From Amorphophallus konjac (lineage: Eukaryota; Streptophyta; Magnoliopsida; Alismatales; Araceae): a DNA stretch of 64,000 nucleotides. The translations under genes were made by a program, and so were the position numbers. The notes under the pieces are model-generated. The model did not search any database and was not told the origin of the DNA. It saw only the letters and a program-made list of their open reading frames with translations. Every line of letters starts with the position of its first letter. Positions within the stretch are counted from its first letter, which is position 1. This document shows, piece after piece, positions 23,372 through 35,797 of the stretch. The DNA lies in the NCBI GenBank assembly GCA_022559845.1, contig CM040128.1:221139643-221203642 (forward strand), given 5' to 3'.

Positions 23372-25676
23372 TTATCTAGAACATATAACTTTAGTACGAT
23401 TGGAAGACTGACCTGAATAGAAATCCAGACATGGGGTTTTCTCCTTCGAATGTCGTGGCTCAGTTACCCCTTTATTCCATTCCACGGCATACCTGCAAGT
23501 TAGCACTCTATTTGGCATGGGCAGGTACCCAACGGTCTTGGGTCCTGAATGGTTAATAGCACCTTTGATGGGTGCTTTCCACAACTTTTGGGCCTCTATA
23601 TCATCACGTATCATTAAAGAGTAATCATTCATCATGTGTCCAATTCGCCCATAATAATAACAGAGAGCATCATGCTTTGATTTCTTGTTTTACATACAAT
23701 TATTTGCATGGAGTTTTTGTGCAGGTGCATACTGGTTTCTATTTTTATCATGGAAGTTGTTCCTGTTGATCTTACCAAACTTGTTTTCCTTAACAGGATG
23801 TCTAGCATGTTTGAAATTTGCCCGTCTATTTTGAAGGTGCCAACAGTCCTTGCCTATATCGCCATGCTTTCTACAGTGAGAGCATTTGAGAGAATTTCTT
23901 CTGAACGAGCCTGACCAGCATTCAGTGGCCTTGTGACCAATCTTGTTACAGTTAAAGCAAGTGATGTGCCGGTTCATTGAAACAAAATTGCTCTTATTAA
24001 AACCATGTTGGCTTACAGGGAATTTAGCATGATATGAATGGGATATTTTCTTACTATTTCCAAACTAGCAATGAGCAGTAGCGTGTCCTACTTTACCACA
24101 ATTAGAACATGTGACACTCTTTTTCTGAGTGACAGGGAACTTGACCTGAGGGTCCCTAGCATGCATTTTTCTAGCATTCAGATCATCTGATTTCTATTAA
24201 GGTACATTCATGCATCAAGTGACCAATCTTGTGACAGTAATAACATTTCATGAGTTCCCTTTTATGTGCATGTCTAGGTGTATCAGTGTGTTTCACAGCA
24301 TTTACATTTTCAATATGAGTGTGATTCAATCCTTTCTTCACATGACTGGCCTTTTCTATTTTTCCAGTTTGTTTCTGATTTTTCTGAACATTGGGTTGTT
24401 TATTTTCTGTGGTGGTGGCTACATTTGATGCTTTGATAAAGGATGTCATTAGCTTATTTTTTAAAACCTTTTTGTTGATATTGTTGTAGCCTAACCCTTC
24501 CTTTTGAGCATTCACCTTAACTCCTAGCAACCTGTCCAGATTTTCTTGTCCATCAACAAACTTAGACAAAACTTTGTTCAAATCCTGAATTTTATTTTCA
24601 AGAGATGCAATGTGTATTTCATAACTAGCAATCTCTTGATCACTGCAATTAATAGCTTCATTCAACACTTTGTTGGCATTTTTGTATACTTCGATCTCCT
24701 TTATCAGCTCATCAACTTTTTCAGTTTCGTTTGTACAGATGATTTTCCCTTTTTCCAATGTAAGAAGTCTTTCCGACATGTCATTGTTCAACAGTTTTAA
24801 TTTTTCAATTTCTTCTTTAAGCTTATTATTTTGAACCAACTCATTTATTAGGAGGTGATCTTCTGAATTGACCTCATGCTTTCTTCCATTTTCAAATTCC
24901 TTCATTTCTCTTTACTGTTTTTCAACCTTTTTCTGCAACTCCATGTTTACAGATTTGATGGCTTCAAATTTTTCAGCTAACAAATTCTTCTCTTTCTCAA
25001 GTTTCCCAAATTTTTCTTGGTTTTCTTTAACAGATTTTATAAGGGAATCATTTTTAGATTTTACCTTGTTTAAATCCGAGTTAACTTGTTCAAGATCTTT
25101 CAGAAGTTTCAGCAACTTTTGATTATCAGACTTACACGCATCATGAGATTGTTCCAGCTCCAAGTAATTATCATCTGTGAGATCAGAGATATTCTGACTA
25201 GTTTTCTTTTTCAACCTTTTGAATTATTTTCTAAGTTTTTCATGTGACTGTACCAGATCACCATATGCATTCTGCCAATCATCCAGAGTGTAATTCTCGA
25301 AAGGGTTTACCTAATCATCATCCTCGTCTTCATTTTGGCTGCTACTTTCACAGCTTCCATTAGCCATCATGCAACTATCCTCCCTTTTCCTGTGAGCTAG
25401 CTTTAGCTTCTCCAGAACGTCCTTGGCAGACCTGCATGCAAGAAGGGAAGGATGTAAGACCTTGTCAGTAGCTACTTTCATCAGATTCAAAACTTTCTGA
25501 TTTTCCTCATGCTTTAATCTATGACTGTCGGTCCACTTGGACATTTTCTTTGGTAATATATGAGGACCATGTGAAATTAATTTCCACAGATCAGGATCAG
25601 CTGAGATTACACTTCTGCACATATTTACGAACCACGAATCAAAATTCGAACCATTGAAGATCGGTGGATGAGCCAT
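23372..25676 (-). pseudogene. gag: Copia-like gag with five zinc knuckles, degraded
   Basis: It starts MAHPPIFNGSNFDSW at 25676 and continues with DPDLWKLISHGPH, matching the gag of the element at 50378-57252. A long Lys/Glu/Asn coiled coil follows (about 25210-24400). Then come CCHC knuckles CYYCHKIGHLMHEC, CSNCGKVGHATAHC, CFNCNKIGHKATEC, a fourth with Asp after the usual Gly-His position (CSHCRKHGDIGKDC) and a fifth degenerate one (CYYYGRIGHMMNDY). In-frame stops at 25308-25310, 25224-25226 and 24912-24914, the stop at 24183 and a frameshift before 23977 break it. Five knuckles is many for a Copia gag (usually one). No protease or pol follows. Confidence 0.82.
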
Positions 25677-25755
25677 GGATCTAAACAGCAATCGGATACA
25701 TACCACACAAATGTAGGATCTACTGAGAATCGTTAAATCTGGGTAATAAGAACCC

Positions 25756-25767
25756 GCTCTGATACCA
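25756..25767 (-). other. PBS of the nested gag-only element
   Basis: TGGTATCAGAGC on the minus strand, three bases from the 5' LTR, initiator-Met type. Confidence 0.88.
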
Positions 25768-25769
25768 CT

Positions 25770-28126
25770 AGTTGAGTGAAGGGCCCGAATTCAGAGGGGG
25801 GGGTGAATGAATCCCAAAACGAAATTTACCCAATTTGAAACTTAGATCTAAATTAACACTGAACTTACAAAATCTTGCGGAGATAAAGCTTTGATTTAGT
25901 AATGCAGGTGTTCTAGCAAGATCCACACTCAAGCACTCAATGGATCAGCCTAAAGCGAGCATAAATAGCACACAAATAAAGAATGGAATGCAGTAAATCA
26001 GCTTGATCTTAAACAGACGTTCTAACGAGACACAAGATAGAACACTTAACCTGCATGCCCAGCAAACCCGGTGATTCTAGGTGATCGAACTGATCTTAAG
26101 CATTCATTCACCATGGCTGAAAGGCAATTAGGTCGCGATCCTAAACATGCACTTAATAACTTCAGAGAAGAAATCAGATCACAATGCACAATGGGTTTTA
26201 GGTGGTTCGGTCATCAGACCTACATCCACCTTACACTCCAACCAGAGTGAGGCTTACTGCTGCCCCACAGCTTGAAACCGCTGGGCACCACAGCTTGCCT
26301 ACAAATGCTGCCTAACAGCTTAATCCAGAGGAACACACTCCTCTCTTCTTCCAACCTGGAAGGAACCGCTAGTGACACCCAGTCACCAGCAACCAGAGAC
26401 CCAAGTCTCTCTTCCCCTAAATCCACAGGAGGAACCCAGATCCCAAACAATGGAAATGGAAAACACTAAGAATATGAAAAAGAACAAGTAAAAGGACAAA
26501 AGAAAAACTAATCAGAATATAGCTCCAATGAGCTTGATGGCTCTGGATTTGATCCACGAGACCAATCTTGGAACAGATCTTTAATGTGCTTCAGCCGCTT
26601 CTTCACTGTCCCTCCTCTCTTCTCTACACTCTCTTCCTCTTTCTTTCTTCTTCTGCTGGCTCTCCCTCTCTTTTTCTTCTCTGTTCTTCGCATCCTCCCT
26701 TCGGAGAAAGGATTTTTATATATTACTTCAGTCTCGGACTTACATGCTCACACATTGGGTGAGTGGAGGGGACACTCCCGCCCTAAAGGCTGGAGTACGT
26801 GTTGGAGCATTCTGGAGCTCTATCTTCCTCAGATCACGTGTCAATCACCCTGGTGAATGCACAGACAAATTGTCAGAAAGGAGATAGTCATTTTATCACA
26901 AACTTAGCACAATTTGTATCAGTGTAATGAGTAAGAAGCCAGAAACTGCACTGAGTAGAAGTTCCCAAATCAACAGTTGCACTAACTTGCAACAAGGTGA
27001 ACAAGAGGTTGCACCGAGTTGAAGTGAGCAAAAGCGAGAGATGCACTGACTTGAGAAGACGCATGACGTCATTAGCACAGAACATAGACTCTAATCGTGC
27101 AACAGATATGCACGGACAGGAAGCAACGAAATGTAAAGTTGTACTGACTTGATTTTGCCAGAGAGAAAGATTTGCACCGAGTCAAAGGAATAAGCATTGA
27201 CTAAGACGGACAAGAAAGGCACCGATGTGAGATGAAGTAAACGTTGCACCAATCCACTTAGCTGTCTACAGGACTTGCACCGAGTCTAGAAGACTTGAAA
27301 CAAGAACTGCACCGACCTTGTTGCCAAAGGGATTTGAATAGGCTTGGTGTGCATGGAGCAAAAACGTGCACCAACATCGAGTATTTCAAAGAGAATGAGA
27401 ATGCACCGAGATAAGATGAGAAAAAAATGAGAAAAGTACTGATCAAGTGAAAAGATGACAAAGAAAGGATTGCACCGACTCGGGTTAGGCTGTCCAAGCA
27501 AGATCTACACCGAGATGCCAGATTAAGATGCAAGACACAGCTTGCACCGAGTCAAGATTTCCTGTCCACGTAAGAACTTGCACAAAGATGGCAGAATGAA
27601 ATGCACTGGACAAAATGAGGAGACTAATACAGTGCGTGCTGGTCAAGAATTTCACTGACCCACAAATTGCACCGACCCTTGGAGGTGAGATGGAAGGGCA
27701 AGGAATGCACCGAGTCTAGACGCGCATGATGCATTTGGATGCACCGAGAAAGAAGCTAATCGACAGTATGTGGGCATGAACTGAAACTTGCACTGAGGCA
27801 AGCACTTATGCGTGAAGTGCAGAACTAAGCGAGAGTTACACCGAGCAAGATTATGAGCGAGACACTGCATGCACTGACTTGACTTAGTATATGAAATAGC
27901 ATGGACCACATGGACCACAAACAACAGATAGAATTGGAGAATTGAAGCACCAACAGCTAAGCATGATTCATCAGAAAGTCAATATCAAGACTAGGGTTTC
28001 TAGATATGAACAATCCATCATGCAAACAGTTCAGATGAATTAATCAGATATTCTAATAAGATGCACTGACCACAATTCTATCACACATGACTCAGAAATT
28101 GTCATTATCAAAACCAGTGATCCAAC
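25770..28126 (-). mobile_element. 5' LTR of the nested gag-only element
   Basis: 2357 bp, almost the same as 11786-14138 by eye. Its terminal TG on the PBS side is changed (AGTTGAGTG). It carries the same TC-rich stretch, CACGTGTC-type site near 26833 and CACCGAGT array. Confidence 0.9.
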
Positions 28127-28595
28127 ATTATGAAGACCGGAAGAATCACTAGAGGTCCAACCTCCCTTCCTTTGCAATCAGTAAATGGAACCCAGTGAAT
28201 TGCTCCCAGCAACTCACGAACCAGAGGATCGTTCCTCTCTTCCTCCAAATATGATGGAGGGAAACCGGAGTACCTCTCCCTTCCTCCAAGCGAAATTAGA
28301 GGGTAATAAGGTAGAATTGAAAAGGCAAAAAACTCAAAGGTGGAAAATAATCGAAGAAGAAAAACACGCCCTGAAACAATGACAATGTAGCTTCCGTAGA
28401 AGCAGGATTTCAGACTCAAAGACGTACGATCAATCAGGCTCTCCTCTTTCTAAAATGGTTCTCTCTCTTGATTTTCTCATGGACTTTTCTCTCATCTCGA
28501 ATGGGGGAATTTCAGCACTGGCAGTGGCTTTAGATATTGACTCTTCTCTTCTATTCAGCTCTACTCTCCTGCCTTTCTCCCAGCCTTTCGATCCT

Positions 28596-28752
28596 CTTTT
28601 ATAAGCAGACGATGGGCACGTTGAAACCACGTTTCCCGCCCAAACTTTTACGCAGATCTGATCCTTCGAGATTCCACGTGTCAGAGTCATGGTAGTGTAG
28701 CAGTCCATGTAGCAAGATCATATGGTCTACTCCTTACCTTGGATCACGTGCC
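28596..28752 (-). promoter_or_regulatory. LTR2 promoter block
   Basis: TATA, E2F-like TTTCCCGCCC, ABRE/G-box and GGATCACGTGCC occur in the same order and similar spacing as in LTR1, although the two LTRs differ widely elsewhere. Confidence 0.6.
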
Positions 28753-28869
28753 ATTAACCTGGTACTTTAAATTCCACGTGAGGTAAGTTTGCAGGTTGCT
28801 CAGTAGATGCTCGACAATATGACTGACCTGGCGATGAAACATTCGTGAGTGTTAGCCGTTTGATGATAT

Positions 28870-29660
28870 GCACTAACCTTACCTTTCAAAGACTGAGATG
28901 TGCACAGACTCTAAACAGTGGAGTGCACAGACCTTATCTACATGGAGCTAAAATGTACACTGACCCATGCATGTGTCTGGCAAAATATGCATAGACCTAT
29001 ATATATGCACGATGCAAACATTACACTGACCTTTATACGCTTAAGGTAAAACATTGCACCGACCTTCTATATGCGCAGGCAAAATATGCATCGACCTTAG
29101 CATGCATATGGCGAAACTTGCACCAACCATCTATATGCGCAGGTATAATGTGCACCGACCTTAGCAAGACTAAGGTGGATGTGCATCGACGTTCTATACT
29201 GAACAACAAAATGTGCACCGACCTTCTAAGAAAGAAATAGGAAAGTGCACCGACCTCATATGCAGTCTGGAAAACATGCACTGACCTTACACAGTTAACA
29301 CAAGCATGCACCGACCTATATGCTGGTGACACATACATGCACTGACCATAGCAGTAAATGGTCTGAACTAGCATCGACGACATATATGCTAAGGTAGAGT
29401 GTGCATAGACCTTATATGTGTCTAACAAAGTATGCAACGACCTTGGCAATGTAGTATAGAGAAATGTTGCACTGACCTTATAAGTGAGCATGCAATTGTG
29501 CACTGACCTGGCAAGCAAATGTGCTTGGGCTTTATATGCGAGCATCAGAAGATGCACCGACCTTATGTGCGTTGAGCTGATATATGCACTGACTTCATAT
29601 GGCCTGAAGCAAACGATGCACCGACCTGGCACTTTTGAAATCAAAACATGCACAGTCTCC
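28870..29660. repeat. TGCACCGACCTT motif array in LTR2
   Basis: About 25 copies, for example GCACCGACCTTCTATATGC near 29055 and repeated ATATGC-spaced versions, at irregular spacing of 25-45 bp. Confidence 0.85.
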
Positions 29661-29784
29661 AATGCACAAACTCATGAAAGCTTATGACAAATTATGTCTG
29701 AATTAAGATGTTTGACTTATGACTTATGGTGTTTAACATATGACTTATGGTGTTTAACATCATCAAAATCACAGGGATACAATA

Positions 29785-30126
29785 GAGGGTACCTTCAGAG
29801 TGACCCTCTCCTTGCTCCGGAGGACTTGACGAAGCAACTGGCAGAGTGCACCCGGGGCTATCACATCCTTGGTTCCCCGCGGGAGCCCTGGATGACAGGG
29901 CTGGCCGAGATATGGGCCGAGTACCTGTGGCTTCGTCAGACGCTGGAGCGGAGGGCCCAGAGGCAGACTGCCATCCGGGAGGAGTAGGAGCAACTGGATC
30001 AGCTAGCAACAGTCGTGGCTGAGCAGAGGGGCCATGCCGAGGCGGCTCAGACACTTGCTCGAGGTCGAGCTATTCAGCTGGAGGAGGCCGAGAGCAGGAC
30101 GGAGGCCTTGAGATTGAATGAACAGG
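29785..30126 (+). pseudogene. Unidentified coding-like segment, right part (coiled coil)
   Basis: Continues the frame of 11238-11378: SDPLLAPEDLTKQLAEC, then REPWMTGLAEIWAEYLWL, a TAG at 29985-29987, then an Ala/Glu/Gln-rich heptad-like stretch (AEAAQTLARGRAIQLEEAE) up to 30126, where LTR3 inserts. It is GC-rich compared with the flanking LTRs. It is not recognised; it may be a host exon or an ORF from an old element such as a Tat or plant-mobile-domain type. GT follows CAG at 30125, which might be a splice donor. Confidence 0.5.
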
Positions 30127-31894
30127 TAGTGCACGGAAATAGATCCAGAGGGGGGTGAATGGATCATTTTGGAAATTTTACTCAATTGAAATACTAACTT
30201 CACTCTAAGAAACAAATGAAAACTGCTCCACGGAAGATACTTAGAAATGAAGGCTTCTACTATTCCGGTGGACAAACATTTATCATGCTAACACTGAATC
30301 AGAGGGAGACAAGATATAATCCACAGCATTCACAGCTCAAGCTACACGGATATCGAATTGAATAACCATCGCTCAAAAGAGCTGTCAACAAAACCTATGA
30401 AGGAGGCAGGAGATAGGGAACAATCACACAAATGAAACCACTACTCACAGGATTTTTAGGTGGTTCGATCTCAGACCCGAGATCTACATCCACCCCCACT
30501 CCAACCGAGTGAGGCTTCCCATGCTCCAAGCAAGAATGCAGACTCAGTCTGCAAACATACGCTACCTAACATCTTGCCTTGAGGGAGACAAATCCCTCAA
30601 CACCGATCCTGCAACCCACAGGATCTGAAACTTGACCTTGCCACCAGCAAGATCAGAACCGGAGGACCAATCCTCCCTTCCTCCAAACCAAAGGGGAAAC
30701 ATGAGTAGCATACCACAACTCACGAACGGAGACACAGTCTCCCTTCCTCTAACACCCAGAGGGAAACCAAAGATCACTCTCCCTTCTCCTAAATCCACAG
30801 GAGGAACCCCGAACTCCAAACAGAGTATCAAAAGAGTAAAATGGAAAATGAAAACAACAAAGAAAACAAAATAGAACAAAGAGAAACTCAAGATAGATAA
30901 GGCTCTTGCAGGAGAAAAACTGTTCTGGATCTGATCCAGACAAACACAAATCTTCAATAAGATTGGCCACTTCAAAATATAGTTCTCTCTTTTCTTCTGC
31001 TCGCCCACTAGCTCTTTCTCTCTTTCTTTCTTCTTCTTTTGTTGGATCACTCTTTCTCTTATTCTTTCTCAGCTCTGCTCACTCTTTCAGATGGCTATGC
31101 TCCCTATTTCGCAGCTCTGATCCTTATCTTCTCTCTCTGCCGCTTCTCCTTTCACGCTCACTCCCTCTTCTTTATCTTCTTCAATTTTTCTCTCTTCTAC
31201 ACTTTTCTTTTCGTGCTCACCCCCTCTTTTTTATCTTCTTCAATTTTTCTCTCTTCTGATGTTCTTCTTTTGTTGGCTCACTCTTTCTCTTTTTTATCTT
31301 CTTCAATTTTTCTCTCTTCTGCTCTTCTGCGAGTTTTGAGGCGATGCCTTCCTTTTATATCAAGAAGCAGGGTATCAAAAAAGGTACCCAGCGAATCATG
31401 TAAATTCACATGGAAAGAGAATATTCCTTCATCATTGGTCTCTCAGAGACCCTTCCACGTGGACATGACTTTTTGTGCCAAACTGGGATAACGTGTCCAT
31501 CATTAGTTAACCTAGGATCACGTGCCACTACTTGGTTCGAGCTCACATGCCTTGAGTTTTCATGCTGGCCTTTGAGTATCGTTGTTGTCATTGTGGTGTT
31601 TGTTGAAATGCCACCCTTAGTAGCTTAAGATCTTTTGTTCTTTCAACTTGTACCTCTACTGCTGTTGGCTTGATGAGTTGCCAAGAGCCCCACGAGCTTG
31701 TTGCTGCTATGGATCTTTCCTTGGATCGTGGTTGCTTTGAGTTCACACACTGTTACAAGAGTGTCACTGCTGCATTCCTTATTTTCACCAGATTGCCAAC
31801 CTTTACTACAGGGAGATATTCTCTACATCTTCTCTTCTACATTCCACATATGTGGAAATCCCAACTACCTCTAGTGTATCAAGGCAATACCTAG

Positions 31895-32530
31895 GTGCAT
31901 CGACCTTTCAGACCATGCAACCAAGCCATCTGCTTCGATCAGTCCTTTGAGTGCTCAGACCTTCACATTTCTTCTGCTTTGACCTGACTCTCTCAATTGC
32001 ACCGACCTTACTTGCCACATGCTAACTGACTATAGAACAGTTGCATCGACCTTATGATCATGAATCTGTTCAGCTGCACTGACCTTATAAGCAAGGATAT
32101 ATGCATGTGCACCGACCTTGATATGCAAAATATATGCATGTGCACCGACCTTGATATGCAAAATATGTACATGTGCACCGACCTTAATATGCAAAGTATG
32201 TGCATAGACTCTACACGTGCACAGACCATGTATTCAGTATGTGCACAGACCATACTATGCATGTGTATAGACCTTAGACCTCAGACTATACATGTGCACA
32301 GACCTATGCTATGCATGTACACAGAACTTAGAAACAAATGTGCATCGACCTTCATGCAAAAAATATATGTGCACCGACCTTGTAAGTTAATGTGCATCGA
32401 CCTTAGTGGTCAAAACGGTAGAAGGTGCACCGACCTTTCTTCTGAAGTAACTGAGGTAGCATCGACCTGTGCTCTATGCTAACGAGAGGTGCACCGACCT
32501 TGGCTCTATGCTGGCAAGAGGTGCACCGAC
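31895..32530. repeat. TGCACCGACCTT motif array in LTR3
   Basis: About 20 copies, including two adjacent near-identical units with CACCGACCTTGATATGCAAAATAT near 32108-32165, showing local tandem growth. Confidence 0.85.
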
Positions 32531-32571
32531 CTTACTGTCAACCGTTAGTACAACTTGTACTGACTGGAGCT

Positions 32572-32663
32572 TTGACTGGCCAAACAAGACTATTGACTTT
32601 TCTCGTTGACTATGCATTGACTTTATTGACCATGTTGACTTTTTTGTTGACTATGCATTGACT
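32572..32663 (+). promoter_or_regulatory. Cluster of eight W-box cores in LTR3
   Basis: Eight TTGACT/TTGACC sites lie within 92 bp, many in the form GTTGACTATGCATTGACTT repeated. TTGACY is the core bound by plant WRKY factors. The cluster sits far upstream in the U3 of LTR3 and is not seen in the other LTRs. Confidence 0.65.
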
Positions 32664-32956
32664 TCTGATTTTAACTGGCTTTACTCTTACCTCGTGCTGA
32701 TTTCTTACTGTTAATTGTTCTCTATAGTCTAACTGTCCTGCAAATGTCCTGTACCATACTTTCCAGCATGCACATGAGAATGAACATGAAGAGTTAAGAC
32801 ATATATCATCATCAATCGTATGCATACATCATGACATCATCAAAATCACAACCTTCTGCTCATATCATTATGATGAAAGAAATGTATGAATCTATATGAC
32901 ATCATAAACCAATGAGTCATAGTGTTTGACATCATCAAAATCACAGGGGTACAACA

Positions 32957-32970
32957 ATCTCCCCCTTTTT
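32957..32970 (-). other. PPT of the LTR3 element
   Basis: Minus strand AAAAAGGGGGAGAT next to the LTR3 terminus, the same sequence as in the element at 11786-28126. Confidence 0.85.
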
Positions 32971-35797
32971 GATTATGGCAACACTATGAGTCATAAAGCC
33001 TAGTTTGATGATGATGCTATAAGTACTAGAAGTCCATAGAGCAACATAGCAACATGCTAACTCATATCAAACTATTCTCCCCCTTTGACTTCATCAAAAA
33101 GGAAATAATTGTTTGAGAAAATTAGTAGAAAGAAGTGCGAAGCATGCATGGATATGGTGGAGTCATGAATAATTCTCCCCTTTCCAAATGAACTAAACCT
33201 GACAGACAGTACAAATCATGTAACCCTACTCCCCCTGAAAATGTGAGGTGTATTGAAGTGATGATAGGGGTATGACAAAAGATAGATAAGACAATGATCA
33301 GCAAAAACCACTGGGACAGCCAAGAAAGAATATCAAGCAGAGCATGCAGAAATCAGACTAATCTCCCCCTTAATGCCAGAATGCTGATGAGGCAATCTCC
33401 CCCTTGACCGAACAGAGGAATCGGTATGGAAGAAATGGTCAGAATGTATCATCAAAAACACAGGGGCATTTACGGACAATGCAGGCAGTGAGGAAATGAT
33501 GCAAGCAATGAGTGAATGAGAACAAGCCAAGAGTTTCCAGTAGAGTAAAATTGAGCAGTAGTAATTAGACTGAAGGCCCAAAAGATCAAATGATTCAAGA
33601 AGGTTTCAATAAGATACCATAATCATAAATCTAGAAATAAAGATATTTTAGAGTCTTCAATTATAAGGGCTTATGAAGGAATCTTTATTTAGCAGCATTG
33701 CTTAAATATGATGTATTCAAAGTTTGTCAATAAGGTTCTATACTCATATCTGAAATCAATTTTAATAAAAGTCAACCATGCCATCATGTTAGTATCTAGT
33801 TTATCCTCCTTTCATCTTAATCATTCAATTTCAATGACTTTGTTAGGAGTTACAAAATGTAGTATTGAGGTTAAACACTCAAGAATGCATCTGATTTGTC
33901 CATCATTTCAGTAATTTTTCAGATTTTTCTTTCTATGTAGCAGCAATTTTTATAGCAATATCTTTCACGATCAATCGAGTTTAGTGCACACCTTGTAACT
34001 AGAGGATATACACTGTTTAGACGCCAATATCCCTAAACACTTAGTATGACTAACTATCATGATTCGTTAGAACAGAGATAACACCATTATGGCTTTTGAC
34101 GTGAGGCACAACACGTCTTAGGTGAAGTGACCCAGTTACTCACCACACATCATGTCATTGCTCTACCTATTTTCACAGAAATTTCAATCAGTTTTTCAAT
34201 AGAGGTAACTATGGCATTTCATGACATAGGTTTAATCCATTTATTTGACGGAGATCCCAGTTTCTCGATGACCAAAGTCATTGCTCTGACCATATTTCAC
34301 TTTTAGACATTTCTCTGAGCAGTCAAAATGTTTAAGAACAATACACACATCATGTATCTCAACCAAAGTAAGCCATGATTTTAAAACTTTCATATTTCAG
34401 AAGATTTTACATGATATAACATGAATCAACTGGTTAAAGTTTATAAAAAGAATTGATTCAAAAATTTTCAAGATTTTCATATCTAAACTCAAGAAATACA
34501 TGAAACTTAAATCACCTGAAACTTTCAGACATTCATAAATCCATATAATAGAAGATTCCTTATTGATAAGGTTTTCAAGATTTATGATTAAGGTACACAG
34601 ATTGAAATCTTCTCAAATGACACTCAAGACAAAAGAATTTCTGAAGCAGCCAATTTCAACAAGCAGCAGAGAGCACTTAGCAAGAGTGTGAACACTGATG
34701 TAGCAGATGAGTGAAGATGATAGGTAACAATAAGAGAGAATGATAAGATCAAAGGAATTGTAGAAGTACCAATTGACCTTCAAATAGATTGAATCTAATA
34801 CATCCAGTTCCCCCTTAGTAAATGTAGAAGCAAAATACAATCAAATTCAGTTTCATGAAAGGGATGAGTTCAAGGATCTGAGATGAAATGTACTACACGG
34901 GCAGCACACACATTAGTCAAAGAGATCATATCCAAGAGAGCAGCTCAACCTAAGGATGGGAGCTTCGGTTGACAGAAGAGAGCAAGACAGAGATGGAACA
35001 TAAAGACATTATGCTCCCCCAAAATGTATGCATGAGCTTTTAGAGAAATCTATCTGAATAAGTAAGTTACATGCATGAATGCAGACAGTGATCAAACTTC
35101 ATTGTGCATATGAACAGCCTAATGCACATAAACAATCTTCAAAATGCAAGAATTCCTCCTATGAATGTGAATTGCATGTCAAACAACACTTTTTGCATTT
35201 TCAACATGAATGATATGCAATCAATTCTGAGATCAGTAGATGTAGGAGAGCAAGAAAATGCACATCATTGAATGATGAAATGCATGGACTTCCCTTTTCA
35301 AGATGCATTCAAACATGACATGAAGACTATGTAGGGTATTAATCTTAAACAAATATGCATGAACTACAGGAATTACCTAGGCTGACTCCCCCTATCTATA
35401 TGCATATATTAACTGAACTCTTAATGCAGCATATGCAGAACATTAGAAACATAAGGAAATATGCTCATGAACAACTAGACTGCTCTAATGTGCAACTTGA
35501 CCTATGTTACCAGGTAGAGGACTTGGTCTAAAGACCACCTCACATATTGTAAGAACTTCCAGATAGATCGCATCTGCCTTTCAGTAACTCACCATTTTAT
35601 ATACCATAGAGGTCATGCATGACAATGTATTACAAATCAAGTCCTATATGCATCTCATTTTTTTATGACAATTTATCAAGCACATGTGTATGCAGATGAA
35701 GAATGTATGCAGCAGATCTTCAGTGAATGTGTAAATGTGTATTAAGACATATACAAACATTTAAACAAATGTTATTTGTGATTCAAGCAAGTATCAA
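32971..35797 (-). mobile_element. Non-coding internal region of the LTR3 element
   Basis: AT-rich, with several further minus-strand purine runs (CTCCCCCT on +, near 33075, 33362, 33400, 35390). No credible ORF. It contains the repeated CCCAGTTACTCA / GTCATTGCTCT modules (34090-34290). ATCAA at 35793-35797 is the target duplication of the Ty3 element inserted here. Confidence 0.65.
34090..34290. repeat. CAGTTACTCA / GTCATTGCTCT modules
   Basis: Two degenerate ~100-bp modules: ACGTGAGGCACAACACG, CCCAGTTACTCA, GTCATTGCTCT, then CATGACATAGGTTT, CCCAGTTTCTC, GTCATTGCTCTG. Near-identical modules appear at 53404-53700 in a different element. Confidence 0.65.

Larger units (their letters stand above)
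11786..28126 (-). mobile_element. Complete gag-only LTR element (TR-GAG-like) nested in LTR2
   Basis: Two near-identical LTRs (11786-14138, 25770-28126) bracket an internal region with PBS, a degraded gag, a second ORF and a PPT, all on the minus strand. Flanks TTCTG (11781-11785) and TTATG (28127-28131) fit a TSD with one change. Without the two solo LTRs inside (15229-21271) the internal part is only about 5.6 kb, and no reverse transcriptase, RNase H or integrase motif is visible. This matches plant terminal-repeat elements carrying only GAG (TR-GAG). Movement would need enzymes from a relative. Confidence 0.8.
11379..29784 (-). mobile_element. Solo Copia-type LTR (LTR2), split by a nested element
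   Basis: The two parts are 11379-11785 (with the GAAGGGGGGATGAATAGATC block) and 28127-29784 (promoter block and motif array), about 2.07 kb together. It starts TGCTAAAACAC and ends GGATACAATA, one base from the usual CA end. Perfect 5-bp TSDs GAGGG flank it (11374-11378, 29785-29789). No PBS adjoins the left end and no PPT the right end, so it is a solo LTR in minus orientation. The coding frame of the target is continuous across the TSD, which independently supports these boundaries. Confidence 0.8.
28127..29784 (-). mobile_element. Right part of solo LTR2
   Basis: Contains TATA-like CTTATAAAAG (28596-28605, minus strand), TTTCCCGCCC (28632-28641), CCACGTGTCA (28674-28683) and GGATCACGTGCC (28741-28752). 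A CACCGACC array of about 25 copies follows at 28870-29660. The order matches LTR1. Confidence 0.75.
30130..32956 (-). mobile_element. LTR3: 3' LTR of a gag-bearing element
   Basis: 2827 bp from TGCACGG to GGTACAACA in + orientation, with GGTAG at 30125-30129 as candidate TSD. A PPT follows on the right, so it is the 3' LTR of a minus-strand element whose internal region continues to 47409. It includes the CAGAGGGGGGTGAATGGATC block, a TC-rich tract (31000-31330), TATA-like ATATAAAAGG (31351-31360), CCACGTGG (31455-31462), GGATCACGTGCC (31514-31525), the motif array and a W-box cluster. No E2F-like site was seen. Confidence 0.8.

Noticed and set aside
29694..30054. Overlapping + and minus ORFs at the end of LTR2
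   Set aside because: The first part of the + ORF is LTR sequence; only the part from 29785 joins the split coding-like segment. The minus ORFs are shadows.
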